From: Rhynchopus sp. YZ270_cl-10
Lineage: Eukaryota; Euglenozoa; Diplonemea; Diplonemida; Diplonemidae
Assembly (NCBI GenBank): GCA_964035575.1
Contig: OZ037835.1
Location: 2,035,001-2,099,000 of the forward strand
DNA length: 64,000 bases
Direction of reading: 5' to 3'
Positions 21,866 to 32,318 of this stretch are shown piece after piece. Both the position numbers and the translations under genes were made by a program. Numbering within the stretch: position 1 is the first letter of the stretch; every line of letters begins with the position of its first letter. The notes beneath the pieces are model-generated. The model had not been told where the DNA came from and ran no database searches. It was given only the letters and a program-made list of their open reading frames with translations.

Positions 21866-23186
21866 AGTATTTATAACTGTGATGTTACTCATGTAGCTGA
21901 TAAAATAGTACAAAAAAAAAAGTGCTAAAATTTACATTATTTTCGGCGAACAAATGTTTTTATTGTGATGCAATGCTAAAAAGGAAATTGAACACCGTAC
22001 CCATGTCTTCCTTTTTTTTTTTTATTCTGGCAGGTTGGAGCAGAGCCACGTTTAACCGACAGGTTGAGGTGTGTGTGTTTCACCACAACCTCTCCCTTTT
22101 GTCTTTATTGTTTTATTGTTTGCGGGGTTCGATGGAGCAACACAGAAAGGTAGGAGTGGGTTCGATTGGGTGTTCAATTTCCCATATAGCAGCTAAGCTG
22201 TTTCATTTTTTTTCAGTTTTGTTTTTCCCCCAAACGGTGTTGTTCTATTTCACGACGCGTGGAGTGCTCATGTGAGAGAGTTGTGATTTCAGACAAAACA
22301 CTTAAACGTCCTTTTTTGTAAGTAACAGAGTGCTTGTGAACATTGCATACTATGCATATTATTTCAAACTAAAAAATCAATTTAAAAACACAAATAATTT
22401 TTTTGGCCTTTCTTAAGAGTGTGACACATTAAGTGCCCCACGCAACAACATAACCGAACGGAGGAAAGGACACACTCCTGACAACTCATACCTATCGACC
22501 CTCCTTTTTTATCTTTCAAAAAGATGGCTACTTTCCAAGACTTAGTCATCATCGTTGCTAACGTTTGCTTTTCCCCCCCTCCCCTCGACCCCACCCCACC
22601 CCACCCCTTTGTTATTTGGCGAAAAGCTCTTCCCAACTTCATACACCTTACTACTAAAGAAGAGCAGAGCTCAAATACCCTTGATGAGGTTCCTTCCTGA
22701 TGAGATGATGAGAGGAGGGGAAAGTGTGATGTGTTGTTTCCTGTTCGTTGTATCTGTTTTTTTTGCCAAAAAAAAGTATTTTTTTCAAAAATGTAAAGGT
22801 AAAAGATAAAAGGGGAGGGAAGAGGAGAGAGGAGAGTGTTTTTGGTGCAAACTGCGCATGACATGTGGGTATACCAACGAAACAACACGGCGGAATGGAG
22901 GGGGGTTTTCCCCCCCCTTCACACGAAGTGTGTTTAGAAACCAAAAATAAAGCGAATTTGACCTAACGCCTTTCCTTTTTACATCATTTTTTCACTTTGC
23001 GCCACATCAGGATTTCTCCTTTTGGGCTGCGTTCAACAATAAATCTTCTTTTCCTTTTTATCAAATCAAGATCAGTTTGATAAAATTTTCTCGGTGCATC
23101 AGTCATGGCACCAAGGTACACTGTCATGAGAACTTCACTTCATCCTCATCCTAATCCTACTGCTCTCAGGAGAACTAAAGGTCATA
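21866..23186. other. intergenic, no gene supported
   Basis: AT-rich with poly-T tracts. 21940-22003 (GCAATGCTAAAAAGGAAATTG) recurs in reverse at about 25730-25775 and, decayed, at 2130-2165. About 22045-22110 resembles part of the C-element core (GTGTGTTTCACCACAACC; compare 43205-43235). A partial R2 repeat (CCAAGGTACACTGTCATGAG) is at 23110-23130. CTGCTCTCAG at 23160-23169 is an acceptor-like site just before the next ATG. Confidence 0.5.
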
Positions 23187-24341
23187 ATGAAAGGAGCCAA
23201 TGCGTGGCGTCGTGTCGCGTGGCAGAATGTGGACAGCGCTGCCACGAGGCAGGTGTTGAGCAGCATGGAAGGCATGAGCGTGCTGCCCAGGGAGGTCACC
23301 CCACAGGAGAGTGCGGAGTTCCGGCAGTTCCTCGACAAGTACGTGGAGTGGCCTGTGCTCGACCACAGAACGTTCGCCCCCGGCATGGCGTGGCGCGATA
23401 GACGTGGCCGTGCGCGGCCCAACGCAGAGCTGCCAGCAGGGTATGGTCATATGTGTTCTTCTTTTTTTGACAAATGATTGTGATTGCCTTGATTTGTCTT
23501 TTTGTTAAATAAAGACAAAGGAAAGACAAAAGGGGGAGGTTGTGGTAGCTTTGTTACGCATATTTGTGCACTATTCTGCTTTAGGATTCACTCAAAAGAC
23601 CTTTTATGTGCTTAAATTTAAAAACACTTTTCTTTGCAGACTCAAGAACTGGGACCCCAAGGAGCTCTTCCGTGACATTGCCACACCCGCCGTTGTGGCC
23701 CCGATGCTCAGCCCAGGGCTCAGCAAGCACATCGGCATCTACACCGAAGGTTCTGCAACGCGGCCCGAGACGCTTGTGGGCGCGCTTGTGTACCGTGTCC
23801 TGGACAACAACGTGGGGGAGTTCTTTGCCGTGTCAACAGCACCGTCGCACAGAAGACGTGACCTCGCGACACTTATGCTGCTAGCCATGCTTGAGGACAT
23901 GCGTGCACAGGGCTGTGAGGTATGACACACTTTCCCCCCATTTTAGAATCAAAGTGCGGGAGTGCTTTTTTGTTAAAAACGATCGGTTGTGACTCGCCTC
24001 TGTTCTCTGACGGTACCCCACTCATATCCTTCTCAACCGAACCGCATTTTTTTTAGCACGTTTCCACTCTTTCAAATTTGATTTCTTTTTTTTCTCCACA
24101 GGTCTGCCAGGCATCTATTCCCTCAGCTGATCACGTGAGCAAGCCGTGGTTGGTGCAGTGGCTAGAATCAGCCGGCTTCGAAATGCCCGAGCGTCCCACA
24201 CGCAGTGGCGTTGATATGTTCAACACGACCTCCCTCGAAAGCAGTGCCGCTGCGTGCAGCTATCTCGGCTTAGATGATGATGAGACTCACACAGAGCGCA
24301 CAGCACCCACACCCGATACAGCGACAGCAGCCTCTGCCTAG
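23187..24341 (+). CDS. GNAT-family N-acetyltransferase, three exons
   Basis: Exons 23187-23440, 23640-23919 and 24102-24341 give 257 residues. Intron 1 (199 bp) is GTATGG...TTTGCAG and intron 2 (182 bp) is GTATGA...CTCCACAG. Both junctions keep the frame (ELPAG/LKNWD and GCE/VCQ). Residues ~125-170 show the GNAT core: VGALVYRVLDN, then a beta-strand EFFAVSTAP, then the acetyl-CoA pyrophosphate-binding turn HRRRDLATLMLLAML (the R/Q-x-x-G-x-A region, with Asp for the usual Gly). The last part (KPWLVQWLESAGFE) is the usual 'x-x-F-Y-x-x-x-G-F' end of the fold. The substrate cannot be read from sequence. A pyrimidine tract ending CTCTCAG lies ~18 bases before the ATG. Confidence 0.85.
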
Positions 24342-24890
24342 GGTACACACTAATTGTGTATTATTCTCACCTACTAAACACAGGGCCTTTTTTTGTGGGT
24401 TTTGCTGTTTTGCTGGTTTACAGAATACACACAGCAGTAATTCTGGTGTACGACTTATGGGCTTCGCCTTTGTCTAAAGGTGGAACCACAATGCAAAACC
24501 AGACAATTCATGTGTACTTTAACCGTAGAGATGTCGCAACGCAACGGTGCCATTTTGAGATTGTAACCTTCAGAATCTTGCCTGTATCCGTACAGTGTTG
24601 AGGTTATGTGTGGGGGAAAATGGGGGATGCGGGAAGGGTGTGGGGGGGAGGGGCAAAGGGCTGTAGGTGGTATTCTACACCACTATCTGTGTTTGATCTT
24701 TTTTTTTGGATGCTGCGCGATGACGAATGTGATCAAGGTGACTAAGCATGTGGCGCTTAGGGTCATCTTATATAAAATTTTCTTTTTTTTTTTTGCTGAT
24801 GCATTTTGTCGGAAAAGGAATTCCGAAAAAGAAAAAAAGAAAATATCCCCTTCTCCCAATCCATATTATCACACGAAGATGAAACAGACG

Positions 24891-24984
24891 AAATGGATGT
24901 AGGACTGCATTGGGTTCCACCCCCGATACAGACGGTCATTGTACCAAGGTACACTGCCACGAGCGGGCTTTTTTCAAGTCAACC
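24891..24984 (+). repeat. dispersed repeat R2
   Basis: Core is GTACCAAGGTACACTG, preceded by CCGGTA/CAG.CGGTCATT and followed by CACGAG.GGGCTTTTTT and TCAAGTCAACC. Related copies are at 29979-30062 and 40378-40467, with a fragment at 23105-23135. The centre GTACCAAGGTAC is an imperfect palindrome. Confidence 0.7.
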
Positions 24985-25293
24985 TATTTTTTTCTCACTC
25001 AAATTTAGAGTCATCAGTCGGATTGCAAAAGACCCTTATCCGTGGTCACCCTGCGGCACCACTCCTGTCCCCTCTGCGCCGGCTGCGGTACGCGCGGATC
25101 AGGTGCAGTGCACAGTCACATCCGTAACCTTCATTCCTGGCACCTTAGTCTCCCACTCCACCTGCGCGGGCAGCCCACAGTTTGTTCATGCGTAAGCCCC
25201 TCCATCCGGCCAGACGAAAAATTTATTTCACAGCAACAAAGTGTGAGAAAAGAAAGCGAATAAAATCAATGCACCCAACCCTCCGGTGAGTCA

Positions 25294-25617
25294 TCAACCG
25301 TGTCCACCAAGAGAAAAGAGAACTTCCTTAGCTGGCATTGTCGGCGTGAAAACTCGGGGGCGCATGCGATCTCCAATGAGTACGACGGTGCACTCCATTA
25401 CCTCCCCCGCCCAAGCCAAAGCCACGGCACCCACCCATGTGCGGGCATCGGACCGGTCACTCCTTTGGGAGCCATGTGTTCCAGCCAGCTCTTCACCTCC
25501 GGCCACGATACCCCAGCAAGCTGGAGGTCCGTCCGCAGCATTTTTTTGCAACTGACGCGCTGGAGAGGCCCTGGCCAAACATGGCGTGTCGGCAGGTGGA
25601 AGCGTGCAATGCAACAA
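25294..25617 (-). CDS. possible small hypothetical gene
   Basis: A 107-codon minus-strand frame whose second half (DARTWVGAVALAWAGEVMEC, then TVVLIGDRM and MPAKEVLFSLGG) has ordinary soluble-protein composition. No family is recognised. There is no strong start context and its orientation is against the surrounding genes. It could be a chance frame or a last exon. Confidence 0.25.
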   Translation of the reverse strand: MLHCTLPPADTPCLARASPARQLQKNAADGPPACWGIVAGGEELAGTHGSQRSDRSDARTWVGAVALAWAGEVMECTVVLIGDRMRPRVFTPTMPAKEVLFSLGGHG

Positions 25618-25850
25618 ACGGTCGAGATCTGATCAAGCGAAACGGATATATTTTTTTGGTAGGGAAAGAGATGTGAACACTATGCGGTGAAACGCGGTTA
25701 AAAAAAAAGGAAAAAATTGGCGTTCAATTTCCTTTTTCAGCATTGCAATCATAATAAAGGCGAACCACCCCACCATGCAGGAAAAATACACACACCCCCG
25801 GATTTTTTTTAATTTTTTCCAACCCCCCCCCTCCCACCCTTTCCAACACT

Positions 25851-26888
25851 ATGTCCCCATCCGAAGGTGACACCGCACCATGCGAGGGCGACGCTGCTGC
25901 AGTAGCTTCCCCTTCCGTGCCTGCAGAGGTGAATCATGTGCACGACCAGACACAACAACGCAGCCGGAAGAGCACACGACGTGTCAAAAGGCGGAAGAGG
26001 GAGGCTGAAGAGCGGCAGCGCATCGATGCGGCTATGCGTCTTATTGATGACGCAAAGGCAAAAGCCGGCGCGGAACGCACCGAATACGGAAAATACCTTG
26101 CCTGGAAGGTGTCCATGCAACGCAAAGAACGTGCCAACCGCCATCGAGCCGAAGCGCTTCGCGTCTCCGCTGTGGAAGAGAGCCTGACCCAGCTCCTGCA
26201 AGAACACCGTGCAGAGGTTGCGGAAAAAAAGCGGCAGTGGAGGCAATTTGCGGACAACCGAACTGTGTCGCACCACATTGCGACGCAAGACACCCCGGGT
26301 GATACAAGACACCAGGCCTATGTAGAAGAACGGAGACAGCTACGGCAGGCGCGCCAAGCAGAGAGCCGTGCCCTGGTAAAGACCAAAGCTGTCGTCCAAC
26401 CGAACGACCTTGCCCCGAGAGAGCCCAGCCACAGTGCGGCACCGCGAGCCACATACGAAGACTTCATTAAAGGCCTGTCCGATGATGCTTTGGTGCGGAG
26501 AACGGACACCGATAAAGAATGGCTGCAGCAGGGGCTCGAGGATTCTCAGAGGAGACGTGAGGGAAAAATGCGCAGAGTGGAGACCATGTACGAGCTGGCC
26601 GGGAAGAGGAGGGTGGTATGCCCTGGGGTTATCTTTTTCTTTTTGTAGCGTACAAACTCACCCCCCTATTTCGTTTCCCGTTTTTTTTCCCTGACGATAG
26701 CTATTTGACACCGTATTTTCGGTGGCATTTGACACAGCTCATATGAACATTTTAGTATGCGTGAAGACAATATCGTGGTCTCCTCTTCTTTCTTCTACTG
26801 CCCTCCTCTCTTCCTCTTCTCAATACGGCGTTTTTCGGGCCGACAAATACTCCAGCACCTTCTCCTGCAGTCTGACACCCACTTTTGA
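25851..26888 (+). CDS. coiled-coil hypothetical protein with a 3' intron
   Basis: ATG 25851 follows a long C/T-rich tract. The frame is rich in Arg, Glu, Lys and Gln. Long helical stretches from about residue 40 to 190 (RRVKRRKREAEERQR, VEERRQLRQARQAESRAL) predict a coiled coil. Near residues 205-250 a compact segment reads YEDFIKGLSDDALVRR...MYELAGKRRV. Unspliced, the frame runs into GVIFFFL and stops at 26648, which reads like intron. A donor GTATGC at 26616 and an acceptor CTCCTGCAG ending 26870 would remove 255 bp and finish the protein with SDTHF at 26888, giving 260 residues. This also leaves ~30 bases to the convergent minus-strand frame. No family is recognised; a cytoskeletal role would be a guess. 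Confidence 0.7.
26650..26727 (+). repeat. repeat R4, copy within an intron
   Basis: ACAAACTC..CCCCCTATTTCG, then TTTCCCGTTTTT and GACACCGTATTTTCG. A second copy with the same phrases is at 61681-61760. The first copy lies inside the proposed 3' intron of the coiled-coil gene. Confidence 0.6.
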
Positions 26889-26918
26889 GATACAGTCATT
26901 AGTCACCTCTAAAATGAG

Positions 26919-27272
26919 TTAGCGAATGGCATGGCACCAAAGCGCTACTGAGAACTTCTCGCGGTAGGTAGAAGAGTCCCAAGTGGACAGCTTAGCGCGT
27001 AGCACTGCATCCCGAATCTGCTTTTCCCCATTGAACATAAGGTGTTCTCCTCGTTTTATCATACATTCCTTGCAGTACCACAAGGCTGAGATGGCATGGC
27101 GACTCTGCGCATACTTTCTGTTTTCGAAGAGCACGTAGTCTTGCTTCGTGAGGTGGTCCTCTTTCCTCCACTTTCCGACGCGTACACGTTTTCGGGGACA
27201 AATCTCCCGACCAATTTTGAATAAGTTTTCCTGCCTATTCCCCGTACATATGCTACCTTTACTTATAGCAAA
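26919..27272 (-). CDS. possible gene or exon, hypothetical Cys/Trp-containing protein
   Basis: A 117-codon minus-strand frame, open between a TGA (27273-27275) and its stop at 26919. It reads KIGREICPRKRVRVGKW, EDHLTKQDYVLFENRKY, ALWYCKECMIKRGEH and AKLSTWDSSTYREKF. The composition is clearly protein-like and better than any overlapping frame. There is no in-frame ATG before an internal Met (~27040), so the start may lie in a 5' exon joined at, for example, the AG at 27232, or the gene is partial. It converges with the coiled-coil gene (gap ~30 bp) and diverges from the gene at 27331. Family unknown. Confidence 0.45.
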   Translation of the reverse strand, partial: FAISKGSICTGNRQENLFKIGREICPRKRVRVGKWRKEDHLTKQDYVLFENRKYAQSRHAISALWYCKECMIKRGEHLMFNGEKQIRDAVLRAKLSTWDSSTYREKFSVALWCHAIR

Positions 27273-27330
27273 TCAGTCGATACTTTCCTCTCTTTTACCC
27301 CCTCCACCACCACCATCACCACAGTCCGCC

Positions 27331-27900
27331 ATGGCCACCATGCAACGTGACCCTCCAGCACAATGCCTCATCGCTCACGACGTCTCACGCTATCTACCAC
27401 CTGAGTTCACAAGACATATCGAACGTGAGATCGACGTCAGCATGTCGGGACTCCCTCGCAACGGGAGGACACGCACCGCGACGGCCGAACGCGGGGATGC
27501 ACAGTTCTTCTTGACCGCAGTGTCGGAGGGGAACGCACACGACAGCACCACCCCCGCAGACTGCACACAGGAAGACAACGCTATCGTACCCATGCACAGC
27601 GCGGACCACCAGCCACGGAGGAAAGGGGCGAGCAGTGGTGGGACATTGCTCCCTGTTGGGTGGATGTCGCGCTTTCCGCACCCGCCTCTCCACTACCCAC
27701 TTAGCTCAGAGCGTGAGCGCCGCCAAGATGACGAGCGTGCGCAGCTCCAGACGTACCTCGAGGCTGTCTCGAAGGGGTACTGCAAGCCGCACAACCGCAC
27801 AGAGTTCCACGGCAAGGCTTACTCATGGATGCGGCAGGAGCGGCACGCACTGCCCCGCCCTAAGCGATTTGCGATTGCAGAGTTCTCTGGCAAAGCGTAA
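27331..27900 (+). CDS. hypothetical protein, 189 residues
   Basis: The start is in a favourable context (GCCATGG) 7 bases after CCATCACCACAG, an acceptor-like pyrimidine tract. The first ~130 residues are polar and low in hydrophobics (SRYLPPEFTRHIEREIDVS, many Thr/Arg), so probably disordered. The C-terminal ~60 residues are more regular: ERERRQDDERAQLQTYLEAV then a basic, aromatic end with TEFHGKAYSWMRQERHALP and RPKRFAIAEFSGKA. No transmembrane helix or signal peptide is seen. I do not recognise the family. Confidence 0.65.
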   Translation: MATMQRDPPAQCLIAHDVSRYLPPEFTRHIEREIDVSMSGLPRNGRTRTATAERGDAQFFLTAVSEGNAHDSTTPADCTQEDNAIVPMHSADHQPRRKGASSGGTLLPVGWMSRFPHPPLHYPLSSERERRQDDERAQLQTYLEAVSKGYCKPHNRTEFHGKAYSWMRQERHALPRPKRFAIAEFSGKA

Positions 27901-28283
27901 TACGGCGAAGTATAGAAAGGGGGGGGGGAACCGGTTCCCCGGTTCTGAAATGACCGTTCCATATGATGGGGGGGGGAAAGTGTTAGGTGACGAGGTTGTT
28001 ATCAAGAGGGGAAAAGGAAAAAAGGGGGGTGAAAAAAATGATAATGTAAACTAGAAACGAACCCATTTTTTGCATTTCTATGTCGAAGAATGTGGTCAGT
28101 TTAAAAAAAAATATGTAAGTAGCGCTAATTGAGTTTCCTCCTTTTTCAAGTTGGGACAGAAATGAATGGTGGCCAAGTTTAAAAGGAAAAGAAAAACATA
28201 GTGGAGCGCACTCCTCGGGTGTCCACAGTATTACAATGAAGCTTTCAAGGAACAAAACCACCCCCCCCCCCCCCCCTATAGCA
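27901..28283. other. intergenic, G- and C-run rich
   Basis: No gene. G runs near 27921 and 27969, and a C run of ~17 at 28259-28276 immediately before element D. A small palindrome GGAACCGGTTCCCCGGTTC lies at 27928. Confidence 0.5.
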
Positions 28284-29978
28284 CACGACGGACTAGTTAT
28301 GGCCATGACAGGTGATATGACAGGTGGTGTTACTAGTTATAAATATGACAGGTGATAATTGAATATTACTAGTCATATGACAGGTGGTACCTGTAAAATG
28401 ACAGGTGCACCTGTCATTTTGACAGGTGCACCTGTCAAATGACAGGTGGTACCTGTCAAAATGACAGGTACCACCTGTCATATGACAGGTGTTTTTGCCG
28501 GTGGCTATTGCCTCCCAGGGAAAGGGACTCTCGAATTTTTTTTTTTGCCCCCTTTTAGGGCGAATTTCGACGATTTGAGGCCATTAAAAGCAAAATTTGA
28601 CACTTTTGAGCATCTATGGGGGTCTAAAACGCGATTTTGCGCACCACGATTTTTCGTGGGATTTACGAAAGACAAGTCAATTTTTGACCCCAAAAAAATT
28701 CACAAAATTGCCCTCGGTGGTCCTCACCCCCACATGTCCTCAATACTGGGCGAAAAAATGCAAAAAAACGCAAAAATCGGGTGTTTTAATCTGGGTGCAC
28801 CAAATACACGGGAGTGCGGTACTAAGCCATAATCAGTTTTTCCGCGCTGAAGAATCCGATGAAGAATTCTTCAAAAAAAAAAAAAGGTACAAATAAAAAA
28901 ATTGAAGAGGTGGGCTGGGGCCCGAAGGGTCGCCCACCTCTTTCATCTTCCTCCCAGCCTCCTCGCCCGAGCCATCTGCCGACTATTTCCTTCCGTTGCA
29001 ACCCGACCTCGGAGATGACAAGGAGTGGGGAGAAGCTCCTGGTGGATCCGGTGAAGCCGGGGACAAGCAGAGAGGAGATGAAGACGCAACTGAAGAAGGA
29101 GTACGGGATAATGCGAGTTTGTGCGACTCGCCTTCTGACCCCCTGTTTCGTCTTGCGAAGATGAGCGGGCATTTTCGTGATTGAAGTTGGTGAAGACACG
29201 TCTCCGCTCACAAGTTGTCGACGAACCCCTTGCTGCACTTTTGCATGCCAAGAACCATCCCGAGGGTACCTCAGTGAGGAGGTGTCCGCAGAGATTCTGC
29301 ATCTCTTTGAATAATATTATCATAAAGATCCACCCCACCCACCACCGTGCGAAAGCTCGGACCCTTTTTAGGCCAGGAATTCTAGTTTCTCCGCCGGAGG
29401 CCCAGAACTTCCGGCGCGCTACGCGCGCCGGGCTCGGGACGTATTTACCTTTTATGCACAAAATCACTATTCTTCATCAAAAATCCCGCTGCATTTTTTA
29501 CAATGTACCCTAATTTTTTTCCGATCCAAAAAAATGGAAAAAGCCCGGGTGCCCGCCCACCCCTGCAAAAATCGACTTGTACAGCCATTGCTTTGGTGTG
29601 GGCTTGTTCACACCGGGCAGAGTGCGAGTTATTCTCAGCAACACGGCCCCGGCCCCCCAGATTTTTCCCGTAAGAAAACCACCTGCGCGAACCATAGGCA
29701 TTTTTTGTCCTCCCTCAAGTGCTCCCTCGAACCTGGCGGGAGGGAGGGAAATAGCTATTTACTGACGCAGTGGTGGGTTTGTATGTCCAATGATGTTCTC
29801 GTACCTGGAGAGTGGACCGAGTGCGAGGTATGTTTTTAACCCCCGGTATTCACCACCCCCGCTCCCCCTTTTCGACATTGTCCCGCTCTGGATGTACGTC
29901 TCGCCTCCGGATGTAAATTGAGGCTATTTTTTCCCGCCCAAATTAGCGACTCAGGATTTGTGCTCCTCTATCTATCTC

Positions 29979-30062
29979 TTGTTGGGTGTCCACCCCGGTA
30001 CAGCCGGTCATGTACCAAGGTACACTGTTCACGAGAGGGTTTTGTATTTCAAGTCAACTTTT
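29979..30062 (+). repeat. dispersed repeat R2 (inside D)
   Basis: GTCCACCCCGGTACAGCCGG, GTACCAAGGTACACTG and TTTCAAGTCAAC match the copies at 24891 and 40378. Confidence 0.7.
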
Positions 30063-30281
30063 TCTTTTTGTTCTAAATGTCACTTTTGTCCTCAATTTCT
30101 CTTAACAGGTACCCGAACCGACGACCCTTCATTGTGACAGCGAAGCAGTGCCGACGAGCTGGTGCAAATATTTCAAAATCAGGTGGCGACCGAGACCACC
30201 CTAATGAAAAAGTCGGGTTTATAAACCAACTTTTCCATTAACCCACCCCATAGACCACCCTAATTATTATGAAACTCTTAG

Positions 30282-30506
30282 TCAGTCACTGCTATAGCCA
30301 TTAACCCAGGGAGCATAGCTAGTGCAAGAAATTCGACTTCGGGATCCGGAAAGTCTGTCCTCTGCTTGCGGAGGACTAGACACAAGAAAATATTGCGTTC
30401 CCCAGAAACCAGTTTTTGTCACAGTAATTTTTGCCCAGGGCATGCTCTTGAAGCATGGCGGCTTGGTGTGAGAAGGGGCAGTGTATTGTTTTGTTCTAGA
30501 TTTCAA
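30282..30506 (-). CDS. conserved small frame of the element core, D copy
   Basis: A 74-codon version of the 72-codon frame in C-left (34708-34926) and C-right (43623-43841). The shared parts include WAKITV, RISCTSYAP and VNGYSSD, while the middle is shorter. See the C-left entry for what it may be. Confidence 0.3.
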   Translation of the reverse strand: MKSRTKQYTAPSHTKPPCFKSMPWAKITVTKTGFWGTQYFLVSSPPQAEDRLSGSRSRISCTSYAPWVNGYSSD

Positions 30507-31218
30507 CGGTTGTTAGAACGAGTCAAGTGGATGCTTATCTAAACACTGACTTTAGTACAGACCCGAGAGATCACACATGACTTTGAGGAAAGAACAAAGC
30601 AATGCATCTGTACCCGCACGCCAGGTTGTAGTTACTTCAGAATTTTCTTAAGTTTGCGCGAAAGAGAGCGGGGGCAACTCCTTTGTGTCATAAGTCCGCT
30701 GTGCAGAACAAAGCTAGGAACCTTAAAACACTACCTGCGTGGTGGCTGAATTCACATCCCTTAGAATTACCAGAATTCAGCCTTTGTTGAAGTAACGTAC
30801 ATACTTGTATGTGCGTGTCACGCTTCTCCATCCTTAAATGGGTGCACTGCTTCACTGCAGCGGGTAAGCCTCTCTCGACTAGTGCAAACTTAAGAATTTT
30901 CTGCTGTAACTTACCAAAATCGATTTTCTTTCACCCCAAACACCCGCAACACCCCACCTGCTACTTCGGTAGCCTGTGTTGTTGGGAGTTGGTTCTCATG
31001 TTGATCCCCAGTGTTTTGCACTGCTTCTTCTGAGCCCAACGCTGTTTGGCCTGTCGACGTAATAAATACGAAGACAGGGCGGCGGTGCCAACAATTTTCC
31101 GATGATGTAACGTTTATCTGATTGATTTATCGTTTGATATACCTTGTGTCCTACTTCATGCACACCCAAGAAAGGTTATTGAACGGTACTTTCAAGCGAT
31201 ACTTCGTTATGTCATTGG

Positions 31219-31355
31219 GGGTACCTGGGTACCTGGGTACCTGGGTACCTGGGTACCTGGGTACCTGGGTACCTGGGTACCTGGGTACCTGGGTACCTGG
31301 GTACCTGGGTACCTGGGTACCTGGGTACCTGGGTACCTGGGCACCTGGGTACCTG
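31219..31355. repeat. 10-bp minisatellite in D
   Basis: About 13 head-to-tail copies of GGTACCTGGG, with one GGCACC variant near the end. It sits between the core and the right-hand GACAGGTG word array. The GGTACCTG motif also appears in elements C and F. Confidence 0.95.
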
Positions 31356-31471
31356 GTGCCTGTATTTTGACAGGTGGTACCTGTCAAAATGACAGGTACC
31401 ACCTGTCAAAAATTTTCACCTGTCATTTTACTAGTAAAATCACCTGTCATGGTCATAACTAGTCCGTCGTG

Positions 31472-32318
31472 TAGGCATACTGTGCAGGCGAGCCGTTTTT
31501 AGGCGAGTTTTTCGTTTTCCTGATTTTCAGGAAAAACTCGCCAAAAACTCGCCCTACTCGCCCATTACTCGCCTATTACTCGCCAAAACTCGCCAAAAAC
31601 TCGCCAAAACTCGCCTAAACTCGCCAAAAACTCGCCTAAACTCGCCTAAACTCGCCCACATTTGGGTGCAAATCCTGGTGCACATACGCACCTTGGGGGT
31701 GAAAATGTGCACCAGGATGTGAAAATGGAGGGCGGGGGTGACTGATGACAACATGCCACTCGAAAACACACAAAAAAATTGAAAATGTGTCACTTGTACG
31801 TCTAACGGCAACCATGTCACGGCAGTGGCTGACAGGTATGTATGTAAACATTTGCTCCAGGGGAAGATCCAGGCGTGCCATAGATCCCGGGTGACAAGAC
31901 GTGCTACAATCCGGAGGATGACGAAGACATGAGCCGGGGCTACACTCGCTATACAACAATGTCCTCGCCATGCCGGTAAATGGCAACCCTGCAGGCCACC
32001 CCTTGGCGGTATTCCCCACGACTACATCGCACCCATCTGTGCAAGCTTCATGGATCCGCAGAAGCTACAGCTGGACTGGTGGTACTGGTTGTGGAAGCCT
32101 ACAAAGCAAACTGTAGAGGTCTTGTTCAAGTGGAACGAAAAAAATTTTCTCTTCAAAACTCAAATTTCCCTCATATTTTCGTGTGTACATTTTTCCCAAG
32201 GTAAAATCCCTACCTAAAAAAAAAACTCGCCAAAACTCGCCCCCCAAAAATAGGCGAGTTTTAGGCGAGTTTTTGGCGAGTAGGCGAGTTTTTTTTACTC
32301 GCCCGCACAGTATGCCTA
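31472..32318. mobile_element. terminal-inverted-repeat element A (CTCGCC-word)
   Basis: 847 bp, abutting D. Ends are TAGGCATACTGTGCAGGCGAG (first 20: TAGGCATACTGTGCAGGCGA) and its inverse with one mismatch. If the terminal TA is a 2-bp target duplication, the element itself is 31474-32316. Both subterminal zones are arrays of ACTCGCC(A/T)AAA in mirrored orientation. The interior (31800-32110) contains a protein-like stretch (NPEDDEDMSRGYTRY) ending at a GTAAAT donor-like site near 31975, possibly a captured exon. No transposase. Confidence 0.75.

Larger units (their letters stand above)
24342..25850. other. intergenic with R2 repeat and coding-like scraps
   Basis: R2 copy at 24891-24984. A possible exon-like piece starts after TCAAATTTAG at 25010 and reads about 60 residues to a stop near 25194, with no family recognised. 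24735-24775 (AAGGTGACTAAGCA...TTAGGGTCATCTTATA) resembles 9340-9385 in block B. Confidence 0.4.
28284..31471. mobile_element. terminal-inverted-repeat element D
   Basis: About 3.19 kb. The left end is CACGACGGACTAGTTATGG, and the right end, read in reverse, is CACGACGGACTAGTTATGA. The inverted repeat runs ~34 bp with one mismatch. Inside both ends lie arrays of the palindromic word GACAGGTG/CACCTGTC, with fused forms such as GGTACC flanked by the word. The core (28500-28850 and 30280-31100) is homologous to the cores of elements C and F. Extra DNA at ~28860-29500 reads protein-like in + frames (for example GEKLLVDPVKPGTSREE) and may be cargo. No transposase is recognised, so it is probably non-autonomous. 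Confidence 0.75.

Noticed and set aside
31122-31409. Open frames rich in GYLGTWVP or VPRYPGTQ
   Set aside because: Translations of the 10-bp GGTACCTGGG array in element D.
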